Shown: positions 18,261-26,494 of the stretch, piece after piece
How the letters are laid out: each line of letters begins with the position of its first letter
Position numbering within the stretch: position 1 is the stretch's first letter
DNA from: Clostridium sp. CF012
GTDB taxonomy: Bacteria; Bacillota; Clostridia; Clostridiales; Clostridiaceae
Assembly (NCBI RefSeq): GCF_018861755.1
Contig: NZ_JAHLEF010000003.1
Location: forward strand, 62,001 to 126,000
Length of the DNA stretch: 64,000 nucleotides
Direction: 5' to 3'
Notes under the pieces: generated by a model
Told to the model about the DNA's origin: nothing
Seen by the model: the letters and a program-made list of their open reading frames with translations, nothing else
The model's database searches: none
Program-made: the position numbers and the translations under genes

Positions 18261-20197
18261 TATTTATATATATCAGAAAATTCGATCTGTATTTTTTCAA
18301 TATTTGTTTGATTCATTAAACCTATTTTTGAATTTTGATTATCATTATGGTCAACCATCTTAACAGGCAAGCTTATTGTAAATTCTGTACCTTCTTGATA
18401 TTTACTTTTTACATTAATTATACCTCCGTGCATTTCAACTAAAGATTTAACTATAGCAAGTCCTATACCACTACCCTCATGTGCTCTACTAAGTATTGGG
18501 TCCACCTGCTTAAACCTTTCAAAAATTCGTGATAACTTATTTTCTGGAATCCCTATGCCATTATCCTTTACAGAAAGTATAACGTGATTATCTTTGTCGT
18601 ACACTCCGACTTCAATTGTATCTCCTGGCCTCGTAAATTTAGTAGCATTAGAAATTAAATTAAGTAAAATCCTCTCCAGTTGTTCTTCATCAAAGGCCAT
18701 AATTTTTTCTTCAATATCTGTATCAAAAATAATTGTTCTTGACATACCTTGTACATACTGAATAGTCGATAGGGTTATTTCCTCGGCAACTTGTACTATA
18801 TTTTGATTCTTTAAATTTAACTCCATAAATTTAGAATCAATTTTACTAATATCAATTATATTATTTACGAGTCTTAACAGTCTATAACAATTTTGTTTTA
18901 TATAATTTGTATATTCATTTAACTTGTCAATGTTATCTGTATTTGAATCTTTGCTTATATATACAGAAAATAACTGTGCTGTAGAAAAAATTATATTTAA
19001 CGGTGTCTTTAATTCATGCGACATATTGGCAATAAATTCGGTTTTTAATTTATCGTATTGTACTAATTCTTCTATCAACCGCTTATTTTCAGTAATCATA
19101 TTATTAAAACTATCGGATAATACCCCTATTTCATCTTTATTGTTTATATCTGAATGCACTGTTAGATCACCTTTACCCGCTATCTCCATATATGACTTTA
19201 ATTTATTAATGGGCTTAACTAAATGGTTGGCCATAAATACAGCTATAATCCCACCTAGTAAAATCATTAATAACCCACTTAATAATGTAGTATAAAAAAT
19301 TGATTTACTTGATGATGCTAAGTCATCATAGTTAGCTGTGGTGACAATATACCAATCCCAAGGTTTGAAATACATATGATAAGCTAATTTATGTACGCCT
19401 TTATATGTGTATTCAATTATCCCATCCTTATTTGAAATTATTTTTTTACTATAGTCATATTCGCTTAGATTTTTCCCCTTATCAGTAGGATGGATAATTG
19501 CTTTTCCATTAGAATCCATTATGTATACATAACCTGTTTTTCCTATTTTAACGCTATTTAATGTTTCTTCTAAATAATTATTAAGCAGTGTATTGCCTAC
19601 ACCTATTGCTCCTATAATCTTTTTATCTTTATTAAGTAATGGCTTAATTCTTGATAAATAACTTTCACCTTCATATGAATGTGAACCCAAATACTCTTGA
19701 TTATTAATTATTTTATTGTAAACATCAGAGCCTGCAGAGTAGTATGTTCCTTCAATTCCTCGGTTGTATTCAATGCGGTTTGTAGATACTCTTATTAACA
19801 TATTATTATTTAACAAAAATATAGAACCTGTACTTCCTGTAGATTTTTGTATATCATCAACAAGCTTAGTATCTAATGATAGCCTTTGTGTTCCAGCATA
19901 TAAAACTGGTAAATAATAATCCCCTACTTTTATACTTTGAGAATTATCTACTTTTAGATCACCCAACCTATATAATAACTTCGCGGCAGAATTCAAATCA
20001 CTATAAGATTTTTCTACAATGGAATCATTTCTTACACTTATTGTAGTATCAATTAATTCAGTTACAGATTTACTTTTTTCTTTAACTTCTTTAAATACTG
20101 CATCCTTTGTTATTTTACCAATTAAAATTCCAAGAAAACTTACTGTAAGTAGAATTAATATTAAGTAACTAATAATTATTTTAATTTTAATACTCAT
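18260..20197 (-). CDS. orphan sensor histidine kinase with double-Cache-like sensor and HAMP
   Basis: A 645-residue membrane kinase. Parts: membrane segment at about 8-28; a large extracytoplasmic sensor (about 30-300) with two Cache-like halves (GSTGSIFLLNNNMLIRVSTN and GKTGYVYIMDSNGKAIIHP); membrane segment at about 308-332; HAMP at about 333-380; HisKA with His394 in ANMSHELKTPL; and HATPase_c with NLISNATKF, DNGIGIP and GSGIGLAIVK. It has no adjacent response regulator. The catalytic half and the C-terminal tail (IQIEFSDIY) are strikingly like those of the kinase at 2290-3744, while the sensors are unrelated. Such Cache sensors usually bind small organic acids or amino acids. The partner could be Spo0A or another distant regulator; that is speculation. 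Confidence 0.92.
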   Translation of the reverse strand: MSIKIKIIISYLILILLTVSFLGILIGKITKDAVFKEVKEKSKSVTELIDTTISVRNDSIVEKSYSDLNSAAKLLYRLGDLKVDNSQSIKVGDYYLPVLYAGTQRLSLDTKLVDDIQKSTGSTGSIFLLNNNMLIRVSTNRIEYNRGIEGTYYSAGSDVYNKIINNQEYLGSHSYEGESYLSRIKPLLNKDKKIIGAIGVGNTLLNNYLEETLNSVKIGKTGYVYIMDSNGKAIIHPTDKGKNLSEYDYSKKIISNKDGIIEYTYKGVHKLAYHMYFKPWDWYIVTTANYDDLASSSKSIFYTTLLSGLLMILLGGIIAVFMANHLVKPINKLKSYMEIAGKGDLTVHSDINNKDEIGVLSDSFNNMITENKRLIEELVQYDKLKTEFIANMSHELKTPLNIIFSTAQLFSVYISKDSNTDNIDKLNEYTNYIKQNCYRLLRLVNNIIDISKIDSKFMELNLKNQNIVQVAEEITLSTIQYVQGMSRTIIFDTDIEEKIMAFDEEQLERILLNLISNATKFTRPGDTIEVGVYDKDNHVILSVKDNGIGIPENKLSRIFERFKQVDPILSRAHEGSGIGLAIVKSLVEMHGGIINVKSKYQEGTEFTISLPVKMVDHNDNQNSKIGLMNQTNIEKIQIEFSDIYK

Positions 20198-20384
20198 GAA
20201 TTAAATCACTTCTCCTTAGGTGATAAAATAACATTGTTACTGCGCAATTTATAACAATTATAGACTAATTCTAACGGTTAAAGACATATTTGTAAATGAA
20301 AAATTTAGATACTAATTTAGAGTACCCTAATCAATTAAAACTTCATATTATTATCTTATCTACTACGCAATTATATTTTGAACA

Positions 20385-20414
20385 ATTAAAAAACTAGAGC
20401 ATTAATCTCTAGTT
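20385..20414 (-). terminator. terminator of the small lipoprotein gene
   Basis: AACTAGAG and CTCTAGTT pair around a seven-base loop. On the minus strand a run of six T follows. Confidence 0.8.
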
Positions 20415-20446
20415 CATTAAACTTATTTTATAAAATTATTAATTAC

Positions 20447-20878
20447 TTAATACTTTGAACTTTTCATAGCTTCTTGAATTTTGAGGTTTATTGTATTAGC
20501 TTGTTCTTGAGTAATTACTTTGCTTTTTACTAATGAGCTTATAATAATAGGTGTTGTTGTTGTATTAGGTGTCGTTACTGTATTAGGCGTTGTTACTGTA
20601 TTAGGCGTTGTTACTGTATTAGGTGACATATTGTTTGTTATTGCTGCAAGCACTTTACTTGACTGGGCCTGTGTTATTGTCTTTGCAGTAACTAGGTCTT
20701 TAAGAGTAGTAGAATAAAGTTTCATCATGGTTGTTGAGTTAGCTTGGTTAGGTTTTGTAGTATTAACCATTGGTTGTTTCATAGCAATTGGTACCTTTGT
20801 ACGACTACTACAACCAGAAAATACTATAATAGTCATACTGACACTAATTAATATTGAAGCAATTCTTGTATTTTTCAT
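20447..20878 (-). CDS. small lipoprotein with Asn-Thr-Val-Thr-Thr-Pro repeats
   Basis: A 143-residue exported lipoprotein. A hydrophobic signal (residues 5-20) ends in a lipobox at VFSGC (Cys23), so it is anchored to the outer face of the membrane. The centre holds four tandem copies of a six-residue unit (TVTTPN-like) that act as a flexible Pro/Thr linker. On both sides are related helical segments, LVTAKTITQAQSSKVLAAI and VKSKVITQEQANTINLKI, that look like an internal duplication. The function is unknown. The start lies behind GAGGGGAATG. Confidence 0.75.
   Translation of the reverse strand: MKNTRIASILISVSMTIIVFSGCSSRTKVPIAMKQPMVNTTKPNQANSTTMMKLYSTTLKDLVTAKTITQAQSSKVLAAITNNMSPNTVTTPNTVTTPNTVTTPNTTTTPIIISSLVKSKVITQEQANTINLKIQEAMKSSKY
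20553..20628. repeat. 18-bp tandem repeat inside the lipoprotein gene
   Basis: About four imperfect copies of an 18-bp unit (GTTGTTACTGTATTAGGC core) encode the TVTTPN repeats. Unit number is likely to vary between strains by slippage. Confidence 0.8.
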
Positions 20879-20981
20879 TTTTTCATTCCCCTCACATGTA
20901 TTTTTATTTTATTTCTTTACTATTTTATGATTAGGATAAATTGATGAAAATATACTAACAATATTAACTTCCCGGTCGGCG

Positions 20982-21010
20982 CAAGGTTCTGACTGAAAGT
21001 CAGATTCTTG
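20982..21010. terminator. hairpin downstream of the PrsW gene
   Basis: CAAG..TCTGACT and AGTCAGA..CTTG form a stem with two central mismatches and a GAA loop, between the lipoprotein promoter side and the prsW stop. There is no strong T run, so its role as a terminator is uncertain. Confidence 0.4.
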
Positions 21011-21051
21011 CTAAAGAAAACTTCAGGGGTTCTAATATAAACTAAAAATTA

Positions 21052-21879
21052 TTAGTTCCTTGCTAATCGTTCTCTCGCCAGTTTTTTTGCTTTAAACCAC
21101 AATCTAATTAATATAAGTATACCGAGAATACCAATGATGCCCTGTCCGATAAAAGCAGCAATTGCGGAAGGTGTAAACATTCCAATTATAGAGGGGATTC
21201 CATTCCAAAGTCCATGCAGCACAACCACGGTAACAAACGCTCCAATAACCCTTAAATTTAATGAAAATTTTCTCGGAGCACTTTCTCTTAATAGTACAGC
21301 TGCTAAAATAGCTGTCCAAGTACCATGCCCTAGTGGCGATAATATTCCTCTGAGTAGTGTTATATATACAGTAGATGATAAACTTCCACCACTCCTTAAA
21401 AATGTAGTAAAGGCATAGCCTGAGCTTTCTAATGCTGCAAAGCCCATTCCCGCGGCTGCTCCAATAATTAACCCATCTAGCTGAAGGTCATGGTTTCTAT
21501 TTCTGAAAATAACTAATACTCCAACGATTTTTGCAAATTCTTCAATTATACCTACAAACATAGCTGTTGAAAAATTTAGGTTTTGGATAAAAATTGGTTC
21601 AAGCATTGCTGCTGCAAAGATTCCTAAAAACCCACCATAAAAGAACCCTGCAAGAGTCATAGGCATACTTACATTGCTTAAAGTTCTCTTTTGATATAAA
21701 AAGGCCACGTAGGTAACTGGTATAAGGAAGTTGCCTAGCATAACTATTGCTGGAAATAAATTTGGGTTTTGCGTTAATACCAACACTTTTAAACCTACTA
21801 TGTATATTATTAACCCTATTATTAATAATTTCCACCATTTATAACGTTTTTTGCTTGTATTTTTTTCCATGTTTTTCAT
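21052..21879 (-). CDS. PrsW-family intramembrane metalloprotease
   Basis: A 275-residue polytopic membrane protein with about eight hydrophobic segments. It has the PrsW catalytic signatures in order: IIEEFAK (Glu113-Glu114), a Glu in AALESSGYAF at about 151, SPLGHGTWTAI (His185) and VLHGLWNG (His222). PrsW proteases clip membrane anti-sigma factors or other membrane proteins within the bilayer. No anti-sigma gene is adjacent, so the substrate is unknown. The start at 21879 is close to its AAAGGA site; an ATG nine bases in is also possible. Confidence 0.88.
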   Translation of the reverse strand: MKNMEKNTSKKRYKWWKLLIIGLIIYIVGLKVLVLTQNPNLFPAIVMLGNFLIPVTYVAFLYQKRTLSNVSMPMTLAGFFYGGFLGIFAAAMLEPIFIQNLNFSTAMFVGIIEEFAKIVGVLVIFRNRNHDLQLDGLIIGAAAGMGFAALESSGYAFTTFLRSGGSLSSTVYITLLRGILSPLGHGTWTAILAAVLLRESAPRKFSLNLRVIGAFVTVVVLHGLWNGIPSIIGMFTPSAIAAFIGQGIIGILGILILIRLWFKAKKLARERLARN

Positions 21880-22084
21880 AATCCTTTCTGTGAACCTCCC
21901 ATCACTGAAGTGAGGTCTTATATTATTACTAATTGAGTTAGGCGCTCTTGAAATAAATTTGGTTTAATATATATTGTTCTCAAATTTCTTAAAATTATAG
22001 ATATGATTTATATTAAGCATGGTTTTACCATTCTAAGAATTAAATGAGGATTTCTCAATAATTAACTAAATACATTTTAAATTA

Positions 22085-22431
22085 CTAGAGCACTAGGAGA
22101 TTTGATTTCTTCTTATTCTCACGGAATGAAACAGAAGTTGGCTCTGATTTCCGCTCTAATCCATAAACCAAAACTGCTCTTGTTAGATGAACCGTTTGTG
22201 GGATTAGATCCGAAAGCATCTCTCACGTTGAAAAATACTATGCATGAAATTTGCAAGGAGGGAAGTGCTATTTTCTTCTCTACACATGTGCTAGATGTGG
22301 CTGAAAAACTATGCAATAAAATTGCCATTATTAAAGAGGGCATACTCATTGAAGCGGGAGATACTGAAGCTTTGATTCGAAATCAATCCTTGGAATCACT
22401 CTATATGGAGGTGGTGAAAAATGAAAAATAG
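22085..22431 (+). pseudogene. C-terminal half of an ABC transporter ATPase
   Basis: The reading begins just at the ABC signature (SSYSHGMKQKL) and has Walker B with catalytic Glu (LLLLDEPFVGLDP) and the H-loop (FFSTHVLDVAEK). Walker A and the Q-loop are absent, and no start with a site exists upstream. A normal subunit is about 230-300 residues; about 115 remain. It overlaps the following permease fragment by 11 bases, as in an intact operon. It cannot bind ATP normally and is a decayed gene. Confidence 0.85.
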
Positions 22432-23041
22432 CATCTTGATTCTTTTAAAAGCACAGTTTCTAAATCAATCGGGAGTGAACACCTTTCTATATGAGAAGGA
22501 TAAAAAGAAGAAAACTAGAGTTGTTATGTTTACTATATCAATGACTTTAGTTGTGATTATGTTGGCACTATATTGCTTTGGAATGGGATATGGGCTGGGT
22601 AGTATCAGACTTACTGCTATTATTCCATACTATGCATTTACCATTACAAGTTTGCTTATCATGTTTTTTACTCTATTTAAGGCCAGCGGAATATTATTTG
22701 CCTTCAAAGATTACGATATGCTTATGGCACTGTATCTCTAATAAGTTCTCTACTGATGAGTCTTTCTTTGAAATCGGATATTATGCTAACCCTATGGATG
22801 TTTGTCACACCACTTGCTTATGTGGGATTTACTTCTGTGTGGGGAATCTTCATTAACCTTAAGATGCCAAATTTCACCTGGGAATTGTGGTCTGAATGCT
22901 ATTCGGTATAATACCTATTGGAATTTTATTTCTTCTACCAGGTATAGATAGAAATATACTTACGGGATTGATTACCCTTGGAGTTGTAGGTATTACATCG
23001 TTGCTTTATATAAAAGTGTGTGGAACGAAGTTACCAAGCTA
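22421..23041 (+). pseudogene. decayed ABC-2-type permease
   Basis: The first 106 codons (MKNSILILLKAQFLNQ onward, with three hydrophobic segments) are intact and then stop. The downstream sequence up to the stop at about 23041 still reads, in shifted frames, as membrane segments (MFVTPLAYVGFTSVWGIF; then ILFLLPGIDRNILTGLITLG, closing TKLPS). Several internal deletions or frameshifts are needed to connect them, and most of the roughly 500-residue protein is missing. It is the partner of the broken ATPase upstream. Confidence 0.8.
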
Positions 23042-23141
23042 GTCCAATTAAATAGTCAAAAAACAGAAAATTCACTTCACTCATAAACACCCTCGACGGT
23101 AGTGAACAAAATGTAAACGCCTGAAATCTTTTCTATCTATA

Positions 23142-23167
23142 AAAAGGCAAGGGTAATCTTGCCTTTT
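23142..23167. terminator. terminator of the PLP deaminase gene
   Basis: AAAAGGCAAG and CTTGCCTTTT form a 10-bp stem with a six-base loop and A/T runs on both sides. It can serve both strands. Confidence 0.85.
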
Positions 23168-23196
23168 GTTATTACTTTATCCATACTACTGATTGC

Positions 23197-24198
23197 TTAT
23201 TTGTTACCATCAAATTCGAATAAATCCTTTTGAGGGAACAATCCAAATAGCCCACCTGTATGAATAAATAATATGTTTTTGAAGTCATGGAATCTGCCTT
23301 TTTTGATTTCCTCTGTAAGTCCATACATTCCTTTACCGGTATATACAGGGTCAAGTATAATCCCCTCGAGTTTTGCAAATTCACTTATAAAATTAAGTTC
23401 CACTGGGGTACTTAGTGCATAACCACGGCCAACATATCCATCTATTATATTTATTTCACTCCTGTCAAAATGAATATTCATATCCAAATACTTATTGCTT
23501 TCTATAAGTATTTCATGAATAGTATTTTTAAAATGTTCTTCGTCGTCACATACGTTAATTCCATAAATTTGTGACGAACTATTCAAAATTTTACTCCCAA
23601 GTAATAATCCTGCATGTGTCCCACCTGATCCTACTGCTATAAAAATTCCATCAAAATGAATACCTAGCTCTTTTTCCTGAGCGATTATCTCTTCCATAGC
23701 ATTATAATATCCAAAGCTACCTATACCATTTGAAGCTCCCTCAGGTATAATGTATGGTTTAAAGCCCTTAATTTCCAGATCGGATTTTAACTCTTCCATT
23801 ATTTCCATTCTTCTATTTTTATAATCCTCTGGTGTAATGAATTTTATGTCAGCACCTAAAAGTTTGTTTATAAACAAATTACCATCTATTTGCGTGTCTT
23901 CATTACCTCTTAAAACAAGACCTGCTTTCATCCCAATTTTAACTGCAGCCGCTACTGTGGATCTTGCATGATTTGATTGAATCCCTCCGCAAGTTATTAA
24001 ATAGTCACATCCCATGTCAAGTGCTTCTTTAACTGAAAATTCAAGCTTTCTTATTTTATTTCCTGAAACCTCAATTCCAGTATAATCATCTCTTTTTATA
24101 TAAATATCAGGTCCGCCCAAAAATTTTGATAACCTATCAAGCTTTTCTATCTTAGTTGGAAGATTTGCTAATTTAATTCTATCTGGTATTTTAATCAT
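23197..24198 (-). CDS. 1-aminocyclopropane-1-carboxylate deaminase / D-cysteine desulfhydrase family
   Basis: A 333-residue fold-type II PLP enzyme. ATG 24198 is chosen because GTGAGG lies nine bases upstream; the longer reading starts at that GTG itself. Seen: YIKRDDYTGIEVSGNKIRKLEF with the PLP-binding Lys in SGNKIRKLE; TCGGIQSNHARSTVAAA, the catalytic loop; PEGASNGIG; GIFIAVGSGGTHAGLLLG, the phosphate-binding Gly-rich loop; and FIHTGGLFGLF. The family deaminates ACC or releases H2S and ammonia from D-cysteine; in bacteria the latter is more frequent. It is a single gene with its own terminator. Confidence 0.9.
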   Translation of the reverse strand: MIKIPDRIKLANLPTKIEKLDRLSKFLGGPDIYIKRDDYTGIEVSGNKIRKLEFSVKEALDMGCDYLITCGGIQSNHARSTVAAAVKIGMKAGLVLRGNEDTQIDGNLFINKLLGADIKFITPEDYKNRRMEIMEELKSDLEIKGFKPYIIPEGASNGIGSFGYYNAMEEIIAQEKELGIHFDGIFIAVGSGGTHAGLLLGSKILNSSSQIYGINVCDDEEHFKNTIHEILIESNKYLDMNIHFDRSEINIIDGYVGRGYALSTPVELNFISEFAKLEGIILDPVYTGKGMYGLTEEIKKGRFHDFKNILFIHTGGLFGLFPQKDLFEFDGNK

Positions 24199-24259
24199 AA
24201 TTTTTTTCCTCACTTTCTTCTCATTTTTTTGACTTTCTCATAAATATTTAAGATATAAA

Positions 24260-24301
24260 AAATGAACCACTTCTATAAATATACATAGAAATGATTCATA
24301 G
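24260..24301 (-). terminator. terminator of the Rnk-like gene
   Basis: On the minus strand GAATCATTTCTAT and ATAGAAGTGGTTC form an interrupted stem, followed by six T. It follows the Rnk-like stop directly. Confidence 0.6.
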
Positions 24302-24306
24302 ATGAG

Positions 24307-24708
24307 TTATAACTCATAAGAATCCTGAGCCTCAGGTTGAAAAAGGACTTTTTTAACTTCAATCTGCACTGTACCGTTTGGTACTTTCCATTCTATAATG
24401 CTACCTTCACAATAACCGAGAATAGCTGTCCCAATAGGGGATAACACAGAAATCTTATTTTCTGAAATATCAGCTTCACTTGGGTATACGAGACTAAATT
24501 CTTCTTCAGTATCTCCAATTAATAAGCTAACCTTTGTATTCATCGTGATAACATCTCTAGGCAGCTGTTCAGGACTAGTGACATCAGCTCTATTTATTTC
24601 TGCTTCAAGATCTTTTAGATTTTGTTTGTTTTTCAAATCTTCGTATTTACTAATTATTCCCAATAATTTATCCTTGTCTGATTTAGTTATAAATATTTTT
24701 CGAGACAT
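24307..24708 (-). CDS. GreA/Rnk-family transcription factor
   Basis: A 133-residue cytoplasmic protein. The N-terminal ~45 residues are helical (ITKSDKDKLLGIISKYEDL), shorter than the GreA coiled coil. The C-terminal ~80 residues are the GreA/GreB FKBP-like domain (LPRDVITMNTKVSLLIGD, ISVLSPIGTAILGYCEGSIIEWKVPNG). This is the layout of Rnk, which binds RNA polymerase in the secondary channel but lacks the tip acidic residues needed for transcript cleavage. Start ATG 24708 lies behind GGAGGAGC. A small ORF (24738-24860) and a good promoter (25042-25070) lie upstream on the same strand. Confidence 0.85.
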   Translation of the reverse strand: MSRKIFITKSDKDKLLGIISKYEDLKNKQNLKDLEAEINRADVTSPEQLPRDVITMNTKVSLLIGDTEEEFSLVYPSEADISENKISVLSPIGTAILGYCEGSIIEWKVPNGTVQIEVKKVLFQPEAQDSYEL

Positions 24709-24737
24709 TTGTAAGTGCTCCTCCCACGTAGAATTAT

Positions 24738-24860
24738 TTAATTATACCGTATTGATTTAATTTTATAGAGACATTCATCTTCGTTAAGTTTAGTTTTGAT
24801 AATATCTCTAGGTTTGTTAAGCATTAAGGATTTTCCTAACGCAGATAAACAAGATAACAT
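24738..24860 (-). CDS. possible 40-residue protein upstream of the Rnk-like gene
   Basis: ATG 24860 is preceded by a perfect GGAGG nine bases upstream, and the frame is open for 40 codons (MLSCLSALGK...CLYKIKSIRYN). It ends 29 bases before the Rnk-like gene, so the two would be on one transcript. It has a Ser/Leu-rich N-terminus and a basic C-terminus, with no recognised family. It may encode a small protein or be a leader whose translation affects the downstream gene. Confidence 0.45.
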   Translation of the reverse strand: MLSCLSALGKSLMLNKPRDIIKTKLNEDECLYKIKSIRYN

Positions 24861-24993
24861 TCTTTCTTTCCTCCATAACAACCAAATGACTTAAAAAGCT
24901 CTAAAAGCATATGATGTCAGGTCATTAATTGAATGCTTAATAATTATATCTCCTTTATAACACATTTATGAAATTCCATGAAATAGCACAAAA

Positions 24994-25025
24994 GACACTT
25001 CCCACAAATGCATAAGGGAGATGCC
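24994..25025 (-). promoter_or_regulatory. 5'-leader hairpin of the Rnk transcript
   Basis: On the minus strand GGCATCTCCC and GGGAAGTGTC pair (nine of ten, with G-U pairs), followed by TTTTGTG. The hairpin starts about 12 bases after the expected transcription start of the promoter at 25042-25070. It could attenuate or protect the mRNA. Confidence 0.4.
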
Positions 25026-25041
25026 TAAAGTATATGATATT

Positions 25042-25070
25042 ATCATAACTCACTTTACACCCCTTGTCAA
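25042..25070 (-). promoter_or_regulatory. strong sigma-A promoter for the Rnk transcript
   Basis: Minus strand TTGACA (25070-25065), 17 bases, TATGAT (25047-25042). The resulting leader is about 180 bases long before the small ORF at 24860. The rest of 24861-25373 holds an imperfect long hairpin at about 25160-25221 (GGAAATA/TATTTCC and GCCCT/AGGGC) but no further gene. Confidence 0.65.
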
Positions 25071-25373
25071 TAATGTGAGACTATTTCCATTCTAATTTAG
25101 GGCCTTTTTAATCATATCATTTTCATTAAAATTTATGATTAGTGCTTTGTTTAATAGAAGGAAATATAAATGCCCTCGTGCAGAGAAGTAGATCAAAGCA
25201 GCAAAAGGCAAGGGCTATTTCCTTCGCCCAATGAAATCATTTTGTGTTGCAACTGACAATTTATTTTGCTAAAAGCTACACAAATAAAAGTTAACCTTAA
25301 CTTTACATTGATTATGCTAATATGAAAATGTACTTAGCAAATAAGTAACAAATTATATTAGGAGGACAAAAAA

Positions 25374-25724
25374 ATGAAAAAATTACAATTAGGAGCATTA
25401 GCATTAGCAACAGTATTAACATTAGGTGGAGCTACTACCTTTGCATCACAAAATCAAAATGAAAATAAATTAGGTACAACAAGTATAGGCGCTACAGCAT
25501 CTACAACAGCAACAAAAGCTACAGCTGAGGAAATAGCTCAATTTGAAAGCGCAACTAAAGCTGGTACTTTAGTTACACCAGCTGCATCCTTAACTGAAGC
25601 TACAAAAGCTACAAAACTTACAGCTGAAGAAATAGCTCAATATGAAAAAATGGTTAAAAATGGTACATCAACTACTGCAAGTACTGCCGCTACACCAACT
25701 GAAGCTGCAACAACTAAAAAATAA
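25374..25724 (+). CDS. small secreted Ala/Thr-rich protein next to a two-component system
   Basis: A 116-residue exported protein. A signal peptide (residues 1-25, MKKLQLGALALATVL, cleavage near TFAS) is followed by two related segments, TKATAEEIAQFESATKAGT and ATKLTAEEIAQYEKMVKNGT, joined by Ala/Thr-rich linkers. There is no lipobox or anchor. AGGAGGAC precedes the ATG. Its gene sits 86 bases before the response regulator, and the promoter region holds TTAAC direct repeats (about 25288-25305) that could be regulator sites. It may be a target or a sensor accessory of that system; the function is unknown. Confidence 0.7.
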   Translation: MKKLQLGALALATVLTLGGATTFASQNQNENKLGTTSIGATASTTATKATAEEIAQFESATKAGTLVTPAASLTEATKATKLTAEEIAQYEKMVKNGTSTTASTAATPTEAATTKK

Positions 25725-25810
25725 TAGCTTAGAATGCTGGTTATACTAATAGTAATTGATTATAATTATTAATATAACCAGCATTTATTATTATAGATAA
25801 GGAGATCTTT

Positions 25811-26494
25811 ATGAGATTGTTAATTGTGGAAGATGAAATCAGTATATTAGAAGCGCTTCAAAAAGGTCTAAAAAAGGATGGCTATGCAGTAGATGTGGCA
25901 CCAGATGGAGATGAAGCTATAGAGCTTTTAAGTTTTAACACCTATGATTTAATTGTACTAGATATTAATTTACCTGGTGTAGATGGTTTCTCTATTCTAA
26001 AGGATTTAAGAAAAAATAACCCAGATACTAGAGTAATAATTGTATCTGCTAATAGAGAAATTGAAGATCGCATAAAAGGATTAGATTTAGGTGCTAATGA
26101 TTATTTAGTTAAACCCTTTGATTTCCAAGAGTTAAAGGCAAGGATACGGAGTTTATTACGAAGAGAATTTGTTAGTAAACCTAATATCCTAAAGGAAGCA
26201 GGTCTTGAACTTAACTTGTCTACGCTTAAAATAAGTTTTGACGGAAAAGATATTCCGTTAACACTAAAGGAATATTCTATATTAAAATACTTGCTTCAAA
26301 ATAAAGGAAGAGCCGTGAGTAGTGAGGAGTTATTTAATCATGTTTGGGATGATCATGCTGACCCTTTCACAAAGGTTATTAGGGTGCATATCTATTCCTT
26401 GAGGAAAAAATTGATAAGTGCTACAGGTAAAGAGGATATCATTACTACACTAAAAGGCGTTGGCTACCTATTTAGAGGTGTTCAAGATGAATAA
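25811..26494 (+). CDS. OmpR-family response regulator
   Basis: A 227-residue two-domain regulator: receiver domain (residues 1-118; acidic pair Glu7-Asp8, phospho-acceptor Asp51 in VLDINLPG, Lys in LVKPF) and winged-helix DNA-binding domain (about 128-223, with RVHIYSLRKKL and TTLKGVGYLF). AAGGAGATC precedes the ATG. The stop overlaps the start of the kinase gene, so the pair is translationally coupled. Confidence 0.93.
   Translation: MRLLIVEDEISILEALQKGLKKDGYAVDVAPDGDEAIELLSFNTYDLIVLDINLPGVDGFSILKDLRKNNPDTRVIIVSANREIEDRIKGLDLGANDYLVKPFDFQELKARIRSLLRREFVSKPNILKEAGLELNLSTLKISFDGKDIPLTLKEYSILKYLLQNKGRAVSSEELFNHVWDDHADPFTKVIRVHIYSLRKKLISATGKEDIITTLKGVGYLFRGVQDE

Noticed and set aside
20553-20628. 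Short regularly spaced repeats considered as a CRISPR array
   Set aside because: Units are contiguous, multiples of three bases and in frame within a lipoprotein gene; there are no spacers.
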